Origin: Chloroflexota bacterium
Lineage (GTDB): Bacteria; Chloroflexota; Anaerolineae; UBA7937
Assembly (NCBI GenBank): GCA_003453555.1
Contig: DMLA01000041.1
Span: 1 to 5,765, forward strand
Direction of reading: 5' to 3'
Length of the DNA: 5,765 nucleotides
The notes under the pieces were generated by a model, which saw only the letters and a program-made list of their open reading frames with translations, did no database searches and was not told the origin of the DNA. The translations under genes and the position numbers were made by a program. This document shows, piece by piece, positions 1 to 5,143 of the stretch; position 1 is the stretch's first letter; every line of letters begins with the position of its first letter.

Positions 1-795
1 GCCAGAGGCTGTTACAGCCCCGGCCAGGGAACTCGCCAGGTTGACCAAGTCGTTGTTCAGCCAGCGCCAACCGCGGAGATGCCTAGTCAGACTCCCACAG
101 CGATGAACCGCCCGCTCCGTCTCCACGCCACATTCCGGACAGAGGTATACCCCTTGGAAGGTAGCCCCTAGGAGGCTATCGAAGCCAGAGCCTATGAGCC
201 CACCTGCCGAAGAGAGCACTGCCAACCAACCTGGCATATTTGCGCCCCTCTCCCCGCCCAACGCCAAGAGAAGATAGGCTGTAGCCCCCATGACCAGACC
301 GCCGGCCAGGGAAGCAAGAGTCCCCAAAAGGGTGACACCTCCCGATGTCCCCACGGGCACCACCTTCCCCGTGGTGATGAGACGAGGCGGACTGGGGCTG
401 AGAACCCCTAGTTCGGTAGCCCAGGTATCGGCACTTATCGCAGCCATGCTCCCCAAGAAGGCAGCAAACAAGAGATCGTTTGGCCAGGGGAAATGGAGGA
501 TAGCGAGAAGGGCTCCCAGGCCTCCATTGGCCAGGACCTGCCCTAAATCCCTCCGGTGGCCCTTGGCGAACTTCTCCGCCAGCGCTTGTTTCTGGCCCCT
601 CCTATAATGAGATAAGAGGCTAGCCAGGACAAAGAAGGCTATGAGCAATAGACCCCACCTCCAGCCTCCCAGTCCAAAGGTGATGGTGCCCACCACTATG
701 GCTCCTAAGACCCCGCTCCGGGAGAGGGAGCGGCCCCGGTAAGCGACAGCGGATATAGCCAGACTCAAGAGAAACCCACCAACTAAGTAAAGCAT
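1..795 (-). CDS. DUF92 integral membrane protein, VTE6-like isoprenyl-phosphate kinase candidate (3' end off window)
   Basis: Reading the minus strand from ATG at 795 gives 265 codons without a stop up to the window edge, so the C-terminus is missing; DUF92 proteins are usually about 250-290 residues, so little is lost. Family marks seen: QVLANGG (86-92), ADTWATELG (122-130), RLITTGK..PVGTSGGVTLLG (138-158), GSGFDSLLGATFQ (202-214) and WLNNDLVN (245-252). Several hydrophobic membrane segments lie between them. A CxxC-x8-HxC cluster (C219, C222, H231, C233) could bind a metal. Known of the family: plant and cyanobacterial VTE6 converts phytyl phosphate to phytyl diphosphate. The substrate here is unknown. 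The start directly follows the stop of the upstream kinase gene (TAG then ATG, same frame). No purine-rich ribosome site precedes it, so translation is probably coupled to the upstream gene. Family call is firm; kinase activity is inferred. Confidence 0.9.
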   Translation of the reverse strand, partial: MLYLVGGFLLSLAISAVAYRGRSLSRSGVLGAIVVGTITFGLGGWRWGLLLIAFFVLASLLSHYRRGQKQALAEKFAKGHRRDLGQVLANGGLGALLAILHFPWPNDLLFAAFLGSMAAISADTWATELGVLSPSPPRLITTGKVVPVGTSGGVTLLGTLASLAGGLVMGATAYLLLALGGERGANMPGWLAVLSSAGGLIGSGFDSLLGATFQGVYLCPECGVETERAVHRCGSLTRHLRGWRWLNNDLVNLASSLAGAVTASG

Positions 796-1467
796 CTAGA
801 CCGCCAGCAGGAGATAGAGAAGCCCCGTGGAGAAGAAGGGCACGCTAAGGTTGTCCAGGCCCCAGGGAGAGAAAGCCTCCACCAGGGTGGCCCCTAGAGC
901 CGTGAGGAAGGAGTAGAGAAAGCCCTCGGCCGGAGAGAGGGGCAAACCTACCAGGAATAAGACCACAAAGGTGGCCAACAGACTGAAGATGAACATGGCC
1001 GTCGAGCCCTCCCAGGAGCGACGGCCGCCCAGGACCTCGTACCGGTGGCGTCCCCATCGCACCCCTATCAAAGAGGCGAAAGCGTCCCCCCAGGTCATGG
1101 GCATGACCCCCGCGGCGACTACCCCCTCTTGGCCCCGCGGCCAGAGGAGGAGGAGAAGGATGGTGATGGAGAGGGCGAAATAGACGGTTCCCGGCGTCGA
1201 ACCCCGGGTATCCATCGCTTTGAAGATGGTGAAGCGATAAAAGATGTAGTTGAGGATCACGAAACTGGCTGTAGGGACGACCCCCCACCACCAATGGTCG
1301 AAGATGTAAATGATGCCTATCACCCAGGAGCCAGCGGCGATATGGATAACTTTGCGGGTGAACTCCGTGGGCCAACCTCGCCAGACCCTCACCACCTCCG
1401 CCAAACCTATAAGGCCGAAAGCGAAGATGTAAGAGAGGACCAAGCCTAACATGTCCCGCCCTGACAT
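796..1467 (-). CDS. VTE5/SEC59-type membrane kinase (phytol/dolichol kinase family)
   Basis: The product is 223 residues with about six to seven membrane segments, the usual size for the bacterial phytol/dolichol kinase and phosphatidate cytidylyltransferase-like family. Motifs seen: RKVIHI (38-43), STPGTVYF (90-97), TWGDAFASLIG (125-135), GGRRSWEGSTAMF (147-159) and VEAFSPWGLDN (196-206). The GDAFAS and SWEGS elements belong to the CTP-dependent kinase core in VTE5 and SEC59, whereas CdsA-type enzymes carry a different signature. The likely reaction is phosphorylation of an isoprenoid alcohol with CTP or another NTP, in the cytoplasmic membrane. The ATG at 1467 has GGGAG seven bases upstream; a second ATG at 1452 is possible but has a poorer site. 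It sits immediately before the DUF92 gene in the same frame, which fits successive kinase steps. A diacylglycerol- or farnesol-type substrate cannot be excluded. Confidence 0.87.
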   Translation of the reverse strand: MSGRDMLGLVLSYIFAFGLIGLAEVVRVWRGWPTEFTRKVIHIAAGSWVIGIIYIFDHWWWGVVPTASFVILNYIFYRFTIFKAMDTRGSTPGTVYFALSITILLLLLWPRGQEGVVAAGVMPMTWGDAFASLIGVRWGRHRYEVLGGRRSWEGSTAMFIFSLLATFVVLFLVGLPLSPAEGFLYSFLTALGATLVEAFSPWGLDNLSVPFFSTGLLYLLLAV

Positions 1468-1468
1468 G

Positions 1469-1606
1469 CTAACACTCCCACACGAGAATCACCGCTGTGC
1501 CCAGAGGAACAAAAGCGCACAACAGGAAGGGCAGCCCCACCCGGAGTCCGGCGACGAGACCGAGGGCAGGGCCTATCGCTGTGCACAGGGTAAGCAGGTT
1601 GACTAT
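1469..1606 (-). CDS. Possible small hydrophobic protein without a standard start codon, or a gene remnant
   Basis: The space between the transporter and the kinase gene is open in one minus-strand frame for 45 codons. It starts from ATA at 1606 and ends at TAG 1471-1469, one base before the kinase ATG. The translation has two hydrophobic runs, VNLLTLCTAIGPALGLVAGL and VGLPFLLCAFVPLGTAVILV, joined by a single arginine, which is a plausible membrane hairpin. GGGGAGGG lies about five bases before the ATA, well placed for a ribosome site, but ATA is very rarely a start. CTG at 1597 is another candidate. An in-frame TAG lies just upstream, so it is not a fusion to the transporter. The tight head-to-tail spacing and the hydrophobic content favour a real or recently lost gene. 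I recognise no family. A chance open frame in G+C-rich DNA is possible. Confidence 0.3.
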   Translation of the reverse strand: MVNLLTLCTAIGPALGLVAGLRVGLPFLLCAFVPLGTAVILVWEC

Positions 1607-2520
1607 TGTGCCCTCCCCGAACTAAGCCTCCTCAGGAGGCTCCAGATATATTGATCGGCCTGCACCACAAAGACGCCAAAAACAACGACTACTAGACCTA
1701 TAACCATCCTAAGTGTCAGTTCCTCCCCCAGCAAGAACCAGGCCCAGAGGGCTATCTGCAGGGGCATAGTATTCGCCACCATAGCCTGTTCAAAGGCCTT
1801 AAGGTATTCCAGGGCGTGATTCCAGAGCACATAGGCGAAGGCTGTGTTGACCACAGCCAGCCAGAGGAGGATCGCTATGCTGGTCATGGTCAGTCGAGGA
1901 AACGGTTCAAAGGCCGCGGGCAGAAAGAGGAGCCCGCCTCCTACCCCCAGGCTGATGATGGATAACCATAAAGGTCCGGGGACGCCATCCCGGGAGAGGT
2001 CTCGAACGAGTATCATCTGATAGGCGAAGGAGAGCGCCGCCCCCAGGGCGATGATGATTCCCATAGCCTGCCCCATAGCCACATGAAGGGGGAAGAAGAT
2101 ATAGGCCCCAACCAAGGCCAAACCTATCCCCCCAATCTGGAGGAGCGAGGGGCGCTCGCGGAGGTGGAGCACCCCCAAAACCGCTACCAGAAGAGGTATC
2201 AGGCCCTGTACAAAGGAGGCCGTCACCGCAGGGATCATAGTGAGCGATAGGAAGAGGAAGCCATTGCCCAGAGTATAGGCTGCGATGCCTACCCCTGCCA
2301 ACTTGACCCATCTACGGAGGCCCAAGTCTCGGGGCGGACCTTGCCTCCTCAGCGCCAAGGCGAAGGCCAGAAGGACCAAGAACCCTCCGAAATAGCGTAG
2401 CCCAGCGAAGAGGAAAGGGGGCAACTCCTCCAGACCCCACTTGATGAGAACGAAGGAGGATGACCAGAGGATGGTGACCAGGGTGGCTTCCGCTAAGGCG
2501 AGGAGATGCGGGTTAATCAT
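1603..2520 (-). CDS. EamA-family (drug/metabolite transporter superfamily) permease
   Basis: The 305-residue product matches the usual length of 10-helix DMT permeases and has two EamA repeats, roughly residues 9-143 and 152-287. Repeat 1 begins ALAEATLVTILWSSSFVLIK and holds the helix-3/4 pattern LRYFGGFLVLLAF, then PAVTASFVQGLIPLLVAVLG followed by HLRERPSLLQIGGIGLALVG. Repeat 2 has the corresponding AFAYVLWNHALE and PLQIALWAWFLLGEELTL. The C-terminus ends in a short basic tail. Such proteins export or import small metabolites across the cytoplasmic membrane; the substrate cannot be read from sequence. ATG at 2520 has only a weak purine-rich site (GAGTGAAGAC). It is the first gene of an apparent operon leading into two isoprenoid-kinase-like genes, so its cargo may be related, but this is only context. 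Confidence 0.92.
   Translation of the reverse strand: MINPHLLALAEATLVTILWSSSFVLIKWGLEELPPFLFAGLRYFGGFLVLLAFALALRRQGPPRDLGLRRWVKLAGVGIAAYTLGNGFLFLSLTMIPAVTASFVQGLIPLLVAVLGVLHLRERPSLLQIGGIGLALVGAYIFFPLHVAMGQAMGIIIALGAALSFAYQMILVRDLSRDGVPGPLWLSIISLGVGGGLLFLPAAFEPFPRLTMTSIAILLWLAVVNTAFAYVLWNHALEYLKAFEQAMVANTMPLQIALWAWFLLGEELTLRMVIGLVVVVFGVFVVQADQYIWSLLRRLSSGRAQ
1625..1641 (-). other. Short perfect hairpin inside the 3' end of the transporter gene
   Basis: On the minus strand AGCCTCC and GGAGGCT pair over a three-base loop (TGA), a seven-base-pair stem. It lies in the last codons of the transporter and is followed by GGGGAGGG rather than a U-run, so it is not an intrinsic terminator. It may slow transcript decay or affect expression of the downstream genes, or simply reflect the Leu-Arg-Arg-Leu codons. 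Confidence 0.3.
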
Positions 2521-2533
2521 GTCTTCACTCTAA

Positions 2534-2593
2534 CGTAGCGTTGCCCCTTGTGAACGACATATGCTCCCCGTCGGAGGCGAGCTCCGACGCTAC
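2534..2593. repeat. Nested palindromic intergenic element (MITE- or REP-like candidate)
   Basis: Outer arms GTAGCGT (2535-2541) and ACGCTAC (2587-2593) are exact inverted copies. Inside, next to the right arm, CGTCGGAG (2569-2576) and CTCCGACG (2582-2589) form an eight-base-pair stem with a five-base loop. The two stems overlap by three bases, so they are alternatives rather than one stacked fold. The element fills most of the leader of the transporter gene. No clear target-site duplication flanks it and no second copy is present in the window, so a dispersed repeat is suspected but not shown. Confidence 0.4.
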
Positions 2594-2697
2594 TTTCTCA
2601 ACTATCCACCGCTCCCAAGTGATGCTATAGAGGACACCAGTGCGATTCTTCCCGCTACTATACCATAACTGGCCTCAAACCTCCATCTCTGAGAATG

Positions 2698-2725
2698 AAA
2701 AAGCGGCCTCACTATGGAAGCCGCT
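2698..2725 (-). terminator. Intrinsic terminator of the metallo-hydrolase gene
   Basis: In the minus-strand transcript AGCGGCUUC pairs with GAGGCCGCU (nine pairs, one G-U) around the six-base loop CAUAGU, followed directly by UUUU. It starts 16 bases after the hydrolase stop codon. Stem, loop and U-run are all in the standard form, so the hydrolase is probably transcribed separately from the transporter operon to its left. Confidence 0.85.
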
Positions 2726-2741
2726 CTTCCGCGCTCTCCAC

Positions 2742-3353
2742 CTATCTTTCCGGTTCCAGAATCCGTACCTCGCAACTGCAAAGTCGCTTGAATCTCTCCG
2801 CGTCGGCTCGGGAGCCCACGATCTCCCCATAATGCATGGGGATGGCCACTTCGGGCTTGATCCTCTCCGCGGCCTGGGCCGCCTCCTCAGCGGTCATGGT
2901 GTAGGTCCCACCCACAGGGAGGAGGGCTATGTCGGCCCTGATCTCGTCCATCTCTGGGATCAAATCTGTATCCCCGGCATGGTAGATGCGGCTCCCGCCC
3001 ATCTCGATTATGAACCCCACCCAACCATTGGCCTTAGGGTGATTGGGCTTGTCGGTATTATAGGCGGGGACGGCCTCGATAGCCACCTCGTCTACCTTTA
3101 GGCTATCCCCAGGCTTCAGGATGCGCACGTCACCCCTGAACTCGCCAGCGCAATCCGCCACGGTGACGATCACTGTCCCCTCTTTTTGCAACTTAGCCAC
3201 ATCTTGGGGCGAACAGTGGTCGTGGTGGGAGTGGGTGACCAAGATTATATCTGCCGGCTCAGCCCTGCCCAGTTTCCAAGGGTCGATATAGATCACCTTA
3301 TCGCCCTCGATCTTGAAACTGGCGTGTCCTAGCCAACCGATCTTCTCTATCAT
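2742..3353 (-). CDS. Metallo-beta-lactamase-fold metal-dependent hydrolase (UlaG/UPF0173-like)
   Basis: The 203-residue product shows the full metal-site series of this fold: H10 in WLGHASF, D24 in IDPW, HSHHDH (41-46, giving H41, H43, D45, H46), HAGDTD (125-130) and PMHYG (172-176). It has the compact core of COG2220 proteins such as UlaG (ascorbate-6-phosphate lactonase) and the UPF0173 group, without extra domains. No signal peptide is seen, so it acts in the cytoplasm. It probably hydrolyses a phosphoester, lactone or similar bond using two metal ions; the substrate is unknown. The ATG at 3353 has AAGGAG seven bases upstream, the best ribosome site in the window. It stands alone: a 318-base gap precedes it and an intrinsic terminator follows. 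Confidence 0.93.
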   Translation of the reverse strand: MIEKIGWLGHASFKIEGDKVIYIDPWKLGRAEPADIILVTHSHHDHCSPQDVAKLQKEGTVIVTVADCAGEFRGDVRILKPGDSLKVDEVAIEAVPAYNTDKPNHPKANGWVGFIIEMGGSRIYHAGDTDLIPEMDEIRADIALLPVGGTYTMTAEEAAQAAERIKPEVAIPMHYGEIVGSRADAERFKRLCSCEVRILEPER

Positions 3354-3671
3354 CCAGCACTCCTTATAGAGGTGAGGAGTTAGAAACTACATCTGAATTT
3401 TATGTTCTTATGATGGCCTGTGTGCCGCGTTTTGTAGACAAACCCCTCTCTTATGGATAAAGCAGAAGCGCCAGGATCGCAACTCCCCTTGATGACGATA
3501 TGATAGATACACCTCGTACCTAGGCCTTGAAGCGGTGTCTTTTATAGAGCGGCTTCTTTTCTTTCCCTCGAATTATACGAGACCCCATAGACCAAAAATG
3601 AAACGATTGGTGAAAGAGGCTGAGGATAGTGCAAAGAACACCACTGAACAAACAAAAGCGGACCTACAAGA
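3354..3671. other. Intergenic region, 318 bases, no gene supported
   Basis: It lies between the winged-helix gene and the hydrolase gene, both on the minus strand. No frame on either strand looks coding. The end nearest the hydrolase is A+T-richer and should hold the hydrolase promoter, but I found no convincing -35/-10 pair there. A TATAAT with symmetrical flanks lies at 3567-3581. No U-tailed hairpin was found after the winged-helix gene, so read-through into the hydrolase is possible. Confidence 0.6.
3567..3581 (-). promoter_or_regulatory. TATAAT box inside an interrupted palindrome, candidate -10/operator
   Basis: The minus strand reads CTCGTATAATTCGAG, in which six of seven position pairs are symmetrical around the centre. 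TATAAT occupies 3577-3572. No good -35 is found at 16-18 bases upstream; that position is only T-rich. If used, it would give the hydrolase mRNA a leader of about 210 bases. A regulator-dependent promoter is one reading, chance is the other. Confidence 0.25.
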
Positions 3672-4022
3672 CTACCCCGGTACCTCGAATCGGTATCCCA
3701 CCCCGCGCACCGTTCGCAAATATACCGGCTTGCTCGGGTTATCCTCGATCTTCTCGCGGAGCCATCGGACGTGGACGTCTAAAGTTCTTGTGTCCTCCGT
3801 CCAGTCGGTGTCCCACACCTCCTTCATAAGGAACTTGCGGGTGAGCACTGCACCGCCGTTCTTCATGAAAGTCTGGAGCAAAGCGCACTCCTTGGGCGTC
3901 AGGCGAACGGTCACCTTGCCCTTGGTAACACAGCGGTTCTCGAGGTCTAAAGATATACCCCCAGCCTGGAGACGTTTGGCCTTTCTTTTCCTGCGGGTTT
4001 GAGGGGTTTTTCGCTTTGCCAT
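3672..4022 (-). CDS. Stand-alone OmpR/PhoB-type winged-helix DNA-binding protein
   Basis: The 116-residue product is a Trans_reg_C (OmpR/PhoB C-terminal) domain with a basic head. Residues 2-17 hold ten Lys/Arg. Domain marks are LTPKECALL (41-49), GGAVLTRKFLMKEVW (56-70), the recognition-helix region DTRTLDVHVRWLREKIE (77-93) and the wing YLRTVRGVGYRFE (101-113). The usual N-terminal receiver of about 120 residues with its phospho-acceptor Asp is absent. It is not hidden in another frame, because terminator and promoter sequences occupy the space upstream. It should bind DNA, perhaps constitutively or through another partner. ATG at 4022 has AAGG ten bases upstream. Two stacked promoters precede it and no histidine kinase gene is in view. 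The target genes are unknown. Confidence 0.9.
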   Translation of the reverse strand: MAKRKTPQTRRKRKAKRLQAGGISLDLENRCVTKGKVTVRLTPKECALLQTFMKNGGAVLTRKFLMKEVWDTDWTEDTRTLDVHVRWLREKIEDNPSKPVYLRTVRGVGYRFEVPG

Positions 4023-4038
4023 CCAGTTGACCTTGTTA

Positions 4039-4052
4039 CCCGCATCCGCGGG
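4039..4052 (-). other. Leader hairpin before the winged-helix gene
   Basis: CCCGC and GCGGG pair around the four-base loop GGAT in the predicted 50-base leader, ending about 16 bases before the start codon. An alternative pairing of UACCC (4058-4054) with GGGUA (4041-4037) overlaps it. It could affect initiation at the nearby ribosome site; no ligand-binding riboswitch fold is evident. Confidence 0.3.
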
Positions 4053-4078
4053 AGGGTACAGGGGAAAACGACGTTTCT

Positions 4079-4107
4079 AGTATACAACGATGCCGTCCGA
4101 CTGTCAA
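4079..4107 (-). promoter_or_regulatory. Sigma-70 type promoter P1 of the winged-helix gene
   Basis: The minus strand has a consensus -35 TTGACA (4107-4102), a 17-base spacer and -10 TATACT (4084-4079, five of six). Transcription should begin near 4072, giving a leader of about 50 bases before the ATG at 4022. This is the strongest promoter seen in the window. Confidence 0.85.
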
Positions 4108-4115
4108 CATTTTGC

Positions 4116-4145
4116 ATTATATCACAGCCTTTCTCCTCCTGGCAA
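4116..4145 (-). promoter_or_regulatory. Sigma-70 type promoter P2, overlapping upstream of P1
   Basis: The minus strand has -35 TTGCCA (4145-4140, five of six), an 18-base spacer and a consensus -10 TATAAT (4121-4116). Its start point would fall near 4109, right at the edge of the P1 -35 box, so polymerase at one would hinder the other. It begins just after the T-rich tail of the upstream terminator. Confidence 0.6.
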
Positions 4146-4157
4146 CCTTTGGCCGTC

Positions 4158-4194
4158 GAAAAGGAGAAAGGGCCATCGCTATTCGATGGCCCTT
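4158..4194 (-). terminator. Intrinsic terminator of the sigma/anti-sigma unit
   Basis: A perfect 11-base-pair stem, AAGGGCCATCG with CGATGGCCCTT, encloses the five-base loop AATAG in the minus-strand transcript. It is followed by UUUCUCCUUUU, a U-rich but interrupted tail. It lies 25 bases beyond the stop of the membrane protein gene and directly before promoter P2, marking the boundary between transcription units. Confidence 0.8.
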
Positions 4195-4219
4195 GAAAAT
4201 CGATCCTTTCCGCCTGCAT

Positions 4220-5050
4220 CTAATGGCGGTCCCTACCTTTTCCGCGGTCTTCGGGAGGGCTAGGGTGTTCTTTCTTCTCCTGTCCGGGTGGCACCTCGGG
4301 CCGCCCTTGTTGGATAGCCTCCCTAGCCCGCTCATGGCCCCGTCTTGAAACCGTAAGAGCCCTCTCCAGAGCAGACTTAGCCTGCTCCGGAACGCGGTCA
4401 CGGACCCTTTCAAGCACCTTCTGCTGGCGCTCGGTAAGATCGACCAACTTCTCAAAGAGGATCTCGCGATTCCCTTCCGGGGCTACCTCTATCTCCTCCA
4501 GGGTTTCTTCTGTTTCCGTGGCCAGTTCCACCAAGATGCTTTCCTCCACCTCCTCGCCCCTCTCGTCCAACGCTTCTATCTCCTCCGTCCTACGCCTTGT
4601 GAACTCCAAGCGCAGATGGGTCTTCCCCGACAGGTCACGAACCACCAGGAGCCTTAGCCTCTCGGTCACCCTCTTTACAGGATACAAGGGGTCTCCGGGT
4701 ATACTGCCTTGCGCTGCCATGGCGGTACCGGCGCTGGCTAGCACCAGGGCCAGGATCACGGTCAGAACGGCTGCCCATCTCCTCGCCCTTACAGGGGAAA
4801 AGATAGGAGTCAAATACCGATCCCAGAGAGAGCGCCTCCTGGCTCGCTGGAGAGCCCTCGCCTTCTCAACTAGGCGTTTTTCCAAGTCGCCCACGAAGGC
4901 CTCTGTGGGTGGAGTTGAGATCTCCTGGATTCGACTAGCAAGTTCCAGAAGAGGCTCTAACTCCCCCTCCTCGGCTGAAGGCTCCAACTTTTCACCCTTG
5001 CGAAGCCGCTCTAAACTTTCATCTAACAACGATTCAAAACCCTTTTTCAC
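4220..5050 (-). CDS. Putative membrane anti-sigma factor with DUF5667-like outer domain
   Basis: The 276-residue product has three parts. The cytoplasmic part (1-90) is acidic then basic and opens with a helix ending EGELEPLLELASRIQE (28-43), a pattern often seen in Chloroflexota proteins encoded after ECF sigma genes. One membrane helix spans about 92-113. The outer part begins with GDPLYPVKRVTERLRLL (119-135), typical of DUF5667, then a long charged helix rich in Glu and Arg (to about 245) and a Pro/Lys/Glu tail. No zinc-type HxxxCxxC anti-sigma motif is present. The inferred role is to hold the neighbouring sigma factor at the membrane and release it on an outside signal. The start is GTG at 5050, with GGAG eight bases upstream and an in-frame TGA eight codons earlier. 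Anti-sigma function is inferred from gene order and layout, not from a recognised catalytic or binding motif. Confidence 0.82.
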   Translation of the reverse strand: MKKGFESLLDESLERLRKGEKLEPSAEEGELEPLLELASRIQEISTPPTEAFVGDLEKRLVEKARALQRARRRSLWDRYLTPIFSPVRARRWAAVLTVILALVLASAGTAMAAQGSIPGDPLYPVKRVTERLRLLVVRDLSGKTHLRLEFTRRRTEEIEALDERGEEVEESILVELATETEETLEEIEVAPEGNREILFEKLVDLTERQQKVLERVRDRVPEQAKSALERALTVSRRGHERAREAIQQGRPEVPPGQEKKEHPSPPEDRGKGRDRH

Positions 5051-5143
5051 CAGACGTTCTCCACCCGTTCACTACGCCTCTTTAGGGAGTTCTTTCCCCG
5101 AGACCTCTCAATCCCAAGAGATGACCATCACTTCCAAAACCCC

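Noticed and set aside
793..801. Amber recoding (pyrrolysine-like) at the VTE5/DUF92 junction
   Set aside because: TAG terminates every other gene in the window, an ATG follows at once, and both parts are complete family-length proteins.
1045..1449. Plus-strand open frame opposite the VTE5-like gene
   Set aside because: It lies entirely antisense to a gene with clear family motifs and its charged, Pro-rich translation has no recognisable features.
3528..3556. GAAGC…GCTTC followed by a T-rich run as a plus-strand terminator
   Set aside because: Only five base pairs with an 18-base loop, and no plus-strand gene lies upstream.
3947..4455. Minus-strand frames upstream of the winged-helix gene as a possible frameshifted receiver domain
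   Set aside because: Translations show no receiver motifs (no acidic pair, phospho-acceptor Asp or conserved Lys), and the region contains a terminator and two promoters.
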